Positions 60,321-64,000 of a DNA stretch of 64,000 bases are shown here, piece after piece; position 1 is the stretch's first letter; the number at the start of each line of letters is the position of its first letter. Below the pieces are notes generated by a model. The model made no database searches, was not told the origin of the DNA, and saw only the letters and a program-made list of their open reading frames with translations. This stretch comes from Candidatus Scybalocola faecigallinarum. Lineage in GTDB: Bacteria > Bacillota > Clostridia > Lachnospirales > Lachnospiraceae. Made by a program: the position numbers and the translations under genes. The stretch is taken from contig DVIT01000007.1 of assembly GCA_018711005.1 (NCBI GenBank), forward strand, positions 17,802-81,801. Direction: 5' to 3'.

Positions 60321-60397
60321 AAAAAAGCCCAGCAGTATATACAAAACATTTTTAAATGCCTGACCCTGTTTTGTATGATCTACTGCTGGGCTTTTTT
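60321..60397. terminator. terminator of the response-regulator gene
   Basis: AAAAAAGCCCAGCAGTA (60321-60337) pairs with TACTGCTGGGCTTTTTT (60381-60397) as a 17-bp stem, with GTTTTGTAT/ATACAAAAC continuing inside. It overlaps the stop codon of the regulator. Confidence 0.85.
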
Positions 60398-61185
60398 CAT
60401 CTCTTTTTAAACTGCATCCGGTACTCTCTGGGCGTAAAGCCGGTATATTTTTTAAATATCTTTGTAAAGTATGAATAATTTTCGCAGCCAATACAATCTG
60501 CAATAAAATTTATAGTATAGTCCGTGTCTTTTAAAAGATTGCTGGCAATAATAATACGCCGCTCATTAATATATTCCAGGATAGACTGGCCGTTTTCCTT
60601 TTTAAAAACCCGCATTAAATGCTGTTCATTAACGTGGACCAGATCAGCCAGATCTTTTACACTGATCTTTTCCTGAATATGGCTGTCAATATACTCTTTG
60701 ATCACCTTATTCCGGTCTGCCAGATGTTCCAGGTCTCGGCCCTTTGTATCCTTTCCGGTAACCTCCATTGTCTTTTCCACTAAACGGCCAAACTTTTGCT
60801 TCTCCTGTTCCTGCGCTTTTTCTTCCTTAAACTGCAGGAGCAGGCCTTCCAGTTCTTCATAGTCAATAGGCTTAAGGACATAATCTTTTACCCCATAGCG
60901 CATAGCTTTTTTTATGTAATTAAAATCTGCATGGCAGGTCACCATAATGCTGCAGATCTCCGGATAATTTTCCCGGGCATACTCCACCAGAGACAGGCCG
61001 TTTTCCCCCTGCATCTCAATATCACAAAGCATCATATCAATATTTTCTTTTTTCAGGATTTCCTTTGCACTGACAATATCCTGAGCCGTAAAAATCTCTG
61101 TAAACCCGTAACAGACCCAATCTACTCTCTTTTTCAGGGCATTTAAAGCCACGATCTCATCATCGATCAACAGGATCTTCATCAT
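60397..61185 (-). CDS. response regulator with AraC output domain, YesN-like
   Basis: 262 residues. The receiver domain (1-~118) has ILLIDDEIVALNALKKRVDW, phosphoacceptor Asp in MMLCDIEMQGENGLSLVEYA, and YVLKPIDYEELEGLL. The linker is charged. The AraC DNA-binding domain at the C-terminus has ISVKDLADLVHVNEQHLMRV and INFIADCIGCENYSYFTKIF, then KKYTGFTPREYRMQFKKR. It overlaps the kinase fragment by 26 nt. Its usual role is to activate sugar-uptake genes such as the lipoprotein at 58440. Its kinase gene is broken, so control may be lost or constitutive. Confidence 0.92.
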   Translation of the reverse strand: MMKILLIDDEIVALNALKKRVDWVCYGFTEIFTAQDIVSAKEILKKENIDMMLCDIEMQGENGLSLVEYARENYPEICSIMVTCHADFNYIKKAMRYGVKDYVLKPIDYEELEGLLLQFKEEKAQEQEKQKFGRLVEKTMEVTGKDTKGRDLEHLADRNKVIKEYIDSHIQEKISVKDLADLVHVNEQHLMRVFKKENGQSILEYINERRIIIASNLLKDTDYTINFIADCIGCENYSYFTKIFKKYTGFTPREYRMQFKKR

Positions 61186-61620
61186 TCTCCTCCTTTACCT
61201 TGCGTTCGTAATAGATCGGAAGAATAATTTCCACATTGGTCCCCCCGTAAGCTTCATCTCTCCCAATGCGCACCGTGGATTTATCATCATAAAGAGACTT
61301 CAGCCGCTCAATGGCATTTTGAATTCCCACACCAAGCCCCTCCTGGTGAACACCGGTTTTTTTAAAAATTTCGATCTTCTCCACCAGCTCATCGCTGATC
61401 CCTTCTCCGGTATCAGCCAGGCGGATCCGCATCGTCTTTTTCTCCTCATCCTCCGGGCAGTAATCCGCCACTACCAGGATAGTGATCCGGTTTCCGATTT
61501 TCAGGGAATGCTTAATAGCATTTTCGGCAAAATTCTGAACGATCAGCGGCGGAATCAGAGCTTTTCCCAGATCCTCCTCATATTCTACAATAGAAAAAAA
61601 CAGTCCCGGAATGGGGCGGT
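61160..61620 (-). pseudogene. C-terminal fragment of a YesM-like sensor histidine kinase
   Basis: The open frame carries the end of the dimerisation region (LFFSIVEYEEDLGKALIPPL), the N-box IVQNFAENAIKHSLKIGNRI and the G-box RLADTGEGISDELVEKIEIF with GLGVGIQNAIERLKSLY. About 150 residues remain of a protein that is normally near 550-600. The sensor, HAMP and H-box are absent. Upstream of ~61620 the sequence changes to the end of a mobile element with a large serine recombinase. The simplest reading is insertion of that element into the kinase gene, with the 5' part lying beyond the right window edge. Confidence 0.8.
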
Positions 61621-61663
61621 GAATTAAGAAAACATTTTAGCAAGGAACGGTGTAGCCAAACGG
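61621..61663. other. left end of mobile element and probable attachment site
   Basis: Similarity to the kinase ends near 61620, where GGTGAATTAAG begins, and a GA dinucleotide lies at 61621-61622, the core used by TnpX/TndX-type recombinases. A hairpin AGAACGG-cat-AGCC/GGCT-aca-CCGTTC (about 61643-61676) overlaps the recombinase 3' end. The exact junction needs the other end of the element. Confidence 0.4.
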
Positions 61664-63433
61664 CTATGCCGTTCTTTGCTGTTTTTCCGTTGTATTTTGG
61701 GCTTTTTCTTTCGCCCGTCCAAAATCAAATGCACCGATGAAGTTGTAAACAATCGTGATTTCCCTTGTCTTGGATTTTTTATCGGTATGGGAAACTTCGA
61801 TACGGTCTATAAACTCTCGTAGCATAGCAGCGTCAAGCTGCTGCATATCGGTGTACTTCTTTACCGCGCTGATAAACGCTTTAACGTTGGTCTTTTGTTT
61901 TTCCTGCTGCTTGATTTCTTCCCGTAGCACTTCTGCCATAGCTTTTAGATTGCTCTGCTCCAATTCGTAATCATGGGACATTTTGATAAACCGTTCGTCA
62001 GACAATTTCCCGGTTACATTGTCCTCATATAAATGCTTAAACAGATTATCCAACTCGGCAATACGGCTTTCGGCTTTGGAAAGTGTTTCGCGCTTGCGGG
62101 AAAACTCAACGTCGCGCTCTCGCAAACGGCTGTCTGCTGCTTCCTGCACAAACTCGGCTTCATACTCTGTTACATAGTCGATTGCTTCCCGTAGATTTTT
62201 CAAGACGATTTCATACAGAACAACATTTTTGATTGAATGGGTCGTACACAAGTCTTTGCCTTTCCGATAGGTTGAACAGATAAAATATTTCTGTTCTTCG
62301 GTGAAGTTCGTTGCTCGGCATTGATACATTTTACCGCCGCACTCTGCACAATAAAGCAGCCCGGAGAAAATACCCATATCGCCCATTTTGGTGGGGCGGC
62401 GGCGGGATTTGCGTATGTTCTGCACAATGAGGAATACACTTTCCTCTACAATCGGCGGCTGCGTGTTCTCAAAGATCACCCATTCGGACGGGTCGTTCCA
62501 CAACTTCTTTTTGCTCTTGTAGGATTGCTTGCGGGTCTTGAAGTTTACGGTATGCCCTAAATACTCTATCTTTTCAAGCATACGGGAAACCGTTTCATTC
62601 GTCCACTTGTACGGGTTTGCCCCCGGCTTCGGCTTGTTTGTTACCTTTATGCCCTTTGACAGCCAATAGAAAGTAGGGTTGAGGATTTCGCTTTTCTCTA
62701 ACCAATGGCATATTTGTGTCGGCCCCATGCCGGAAACGCACAATGCGAAAATCTGCTGCACAACTGCTGCGGCTTCCTCGTCAATAATCCACTTCTTTTT
62801 GTTGTTGGGGTCTTTCATATAGCCATAAGGCGGGATTGTAGTAAGGTGTTCGCCGGATTTTCCCTTTGATTGCCAAGTAGCGCGTATCTTCTTTGAAGTG
62901 TCGCGGGCATACATTTCGTTGAACACGTTGCGGATTGCGGTAAACTCATTTTCGCCCCGCGTACTGTCAACTCCGTCATTGACCGCGATAAAATGCACGC
63001 CAAAATCGGGGAACAGCATATCGGTGTAGAAACCGACTTGCAGATAATCACGCCCGAAACGGGACATATCTTTGACGATAACGCGCTTGATTTTTCCAGC
63101 TTTTATATCGGCAAGCATACGTTGAAATCCGGGACGGTTGAAGTTTGTACCGGAATATCCGTCGTCCTCGTCATAATGTCGATAAGCGGTAATTCCATGC
63201 TCCCGGCAGTACCGTTCTAAAATCTTCTTTTGGTTGGCAATACTGTTGCTCTCACCCTCTAATTTGTCCTCTTGTGAAAGGCGTTCATATAAAGCCGTTA
63301 TGCCCTCGTCCTGTGCTTCCTGCTGCTGATCGCGCACATAGAATTGCAAAACATTATTTGAAATGGCTTCGCGGACTTCTTCGCTTAACACTTTGGGGAC
63401 AGCAATCTGCTGAAAAGAAAATGTCTTTGTCAT
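61664..63433 (-). CDS. large serine recombinase with DUF4368
   Basis: 589 residues. The N-terminal extension (~45 residues) is unusual. The resolvase domain (~48-190) has the catalytic Ser in ALYERLSQEDKLEGES, with DRPGF-like FNRPGFQRMLADIKAGKIKR and VKDMSRFGRDYLQVG. The recombinase domain (~200-330) has PPYGYMKDPNNKKKWIIDEE. A zinc ribbon follows (GLLYCAECGGKMYQC..FICSTYRKGKDLC), then a coiled coil and DUF4368 (EVSHTDKKSKTREITIVYNF). It integrates and excises a conjugative or mobilisable element whose end lies at ~61621. It overlaps the upstream small recombinase-like gene by ATGA. Confidence 0.93.
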   Translation of the reverse strand: MTKTFSFQQIAVPKVLSEEVREAISNNVLQFYVRDQQQEAQDEGITALYERLSQEDKLEGESNSIANQKKILERYCREHGITAYRHYDEDDGYSGTNFNRPGFQRMLADIKAGKIKRVIVKDMSRFGRDYLQVGFYTDMLFPDFGVHFIAVNDGVDSTRGENEFTAIRNVFNEMYARDTSKKIRATWQSKGKSGEHLTTIPPYGYMKDPNNKKKWIIDEEAAAVVQQIFALCVSGMGPTQICHWLEKSEILNPTFYWLSKGIKVTNKPKPGANPYKWTNETVSRMLEKIEYLGHTVNFKTRKQSYKSKKKLWNDPSEWVIFENTQPPIVEESVFLIVQNIRKSRRRPTKMGDMGIFSGLLYCAECGGKMYQCRATNFTEEQKYFICSTYRKGKDLCTTHSIKNVVLYEIVLKNLREAIDYVTEYEAEFVQEAADSRLRERDVEFSRKRETLSKAESRIAELDNLFKHLYEDNVTGKLSDERFIKMSHDYELEQSNLKAMAEVLREEIKQQEKQKTNVKAFISAVKKYTDMQQLDAAMLREFIDRIEVSHTDKKSKTREITIVYNFIGAFDFGRAKEKAQNTTEKQQRTA

Positions 63434-63828
63434 TTGCGCTCACCGCCTTTCGCGGTAAGTGCAGCATATAACTGTCTGCTCCAATCCAGCGTAGCATGGT
63501 CGCCGTTGATTGCTTCAAGAGAAACACCCCTACCAGCGGCGCAATCTGCAAAAGTAAGTACATCTAAAAAGTTTCGAGAAATGCGGTCAAGACCTGTTAC
63601 AACGATCTTTTCCATTCTCTCGTTTTTCATATCCTGCTGCATGAGGGAAAAAGCGGGACGGTTAAAGTTCAAACCGCTATAACCATTATCCACATATAGC
63701 GCAAAAGTGGTAATCCCGTTTTGGCTTGCGTGGTAAAGAAGTTTTTGCATTTGATTGTCAAGGTACAAAGTATCTATTTGTTGCGCCGCACGAAAATAGT
63801 ATGCGGTCAATTTATCCGACTGTTTCAT
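63430..63828 (-). CDS. small resolvase-like protein lacking the catalytic serine
   Basis: 132 residues, only the N-terminal resolvase domain. The conserved fold is clear: NGITTFALYVDNGYSGLNFN, RPAFSLMQQDMKNERMEKIV and VTGLDRISRNFLDVLTFADC. At the position of the catalytic Ser (YxRVS), however, it reads AYYFRAAQQ, with no Ser. There is no recombinase or zinc domain. AGGAGGTAAC precedes the ATG, and the stop overlaps the large recombinase start (ATGA), so the two are made together. It may be an accessory or regulatory partner of the large recombinase rather than an enzyme. Confidence 0.88.
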   Translation of the reverse strand: MKQSDKLTAYYFRAAQQIDTLYLDNQMQKLLYHASQNGITTFALYVDNGYSGLNFNRPAFSLMQQDMKNERMEKIVVTGLDRISRNFLDVLTFADCAAGRGVSLEAINGDHATLDWSRQLYAALTAKGGERK

Positions 63829-64000
63829 GTTACCTCCTATTCCGACAGCCGGACAAACAGGTTATATATATTGTACCAAGCTGCTAGCGCAGCGGCTAGC
63901 CCCATTTTCATGTTTCCGCTATTTTTTTCAAAAATATCAAAAAAAAGTAGCAGTTTTAGAATATATAGTGTATTGTTGAATTACCCCTAACCCACAATCA

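Noticed and set aside
63829..64000. Possible promoter and att site to the right of the small recombinase gene
   Set aside because: AT-rich with a GCTAGC-centred hairpin (about 63881-63899), but no hexamer pair convincing enough to annotate, and the element continues past the window.

Overview
The window looks like a chromosome segment of a gut-type Lachnospiraceae (Clostridia, Firmicutes). The evidence is strong AGGAGG ribosome binding sites, TTGACA/TATAAT promoters, LacI/AraC-controlled plant-glycan genes, heterodimeric multidrug ABC exporters, ECF sigma/anti-sigma pairs and a DUF4368-type large serine recombinase. The genus cannot be fixed from sequence alone.

Layout. 1-3.9 kb: a secreted two-repeat protein cut by the window edge, an ECF sigma gene fused by deletion to anti-sigma remnants, and an aldo/keto reductase divergent from a MerR regulator with a MerR-type operator. 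3.9-10.9 kb: a six-gene polyamine operon read leftward (speD, speA, speE, speB, a carboxy(nor)spermidine synthase and nspC). It has a good promoter and a 500-nt leader RNA with riboswitch-like mutually exclusive pairings and an intrinsic terminator. 10.9-14.1 kb: a GH78 rhamnosidase and a small hydrolase. 14.2-18.9 kb: a palindromic repeat, a tandem array of ~52-bp units with covarying arms, a 44-codon leader ORF followed by a terminator, and a heterodimeric ABC exporter resembling Bacillus bmrBCD. 19-20.9 kb: a short plus-strand transcription unit with an 8-codon ORF, then a minus-strand cassette of secreted Cys/His-rich protein, ECF sigma and RsgI-like anti-sigma. 20.9-24.6 kb: a MATE exporter and a fusion of a PARG-like macrodomain with an ADP-ribosylglycohydrolase.

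24.6-31.6 kb: an esterase, an AraC regulator, and a metal-efflux locus (ArsR and AraC divergent from an HMA protein and a P1B ATPase). 30.6-34.6 kb: a LacI regulator, cellobiose phosphorylase and tRNA-Ala(GGC). 34.7-38 kb: a broken hydrolase, a second LacI regulator and an Rpn-type nuclease. 38-60 kb: a leftward hemicellulose-use locus with two sugar esterases, an MBL hydrolase, GH2, GH43, GH3, two CUT1 permeases, a solute-binding lipoprotein, MFS and redox genes, another GH3, an AraC regulator and a second solute-binding lipoprotein. Several broken copies of the binding-protein gene lie in this locus. 60-64 kb: a YesN-like response regulator and the 3' end of its YesM-like kinase gene, which is cut by a mobile element carrying a large serine recombinase and a small recombinase-like protein without the catalytic serine.

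How the parts work together. The solute-binding proteins and permeases probably import oligosaccharides. GH43, GH3, GH2 and the esterases trim them, under AraC/LacI and YesMN control. The strongest candidates for undescribed biology are the polyamine-operon leader RNA, the covarying tandem repeats beside the ABC leader, the Cys/His-rich sigma-factor cassette and the PARG-ARH fusion.
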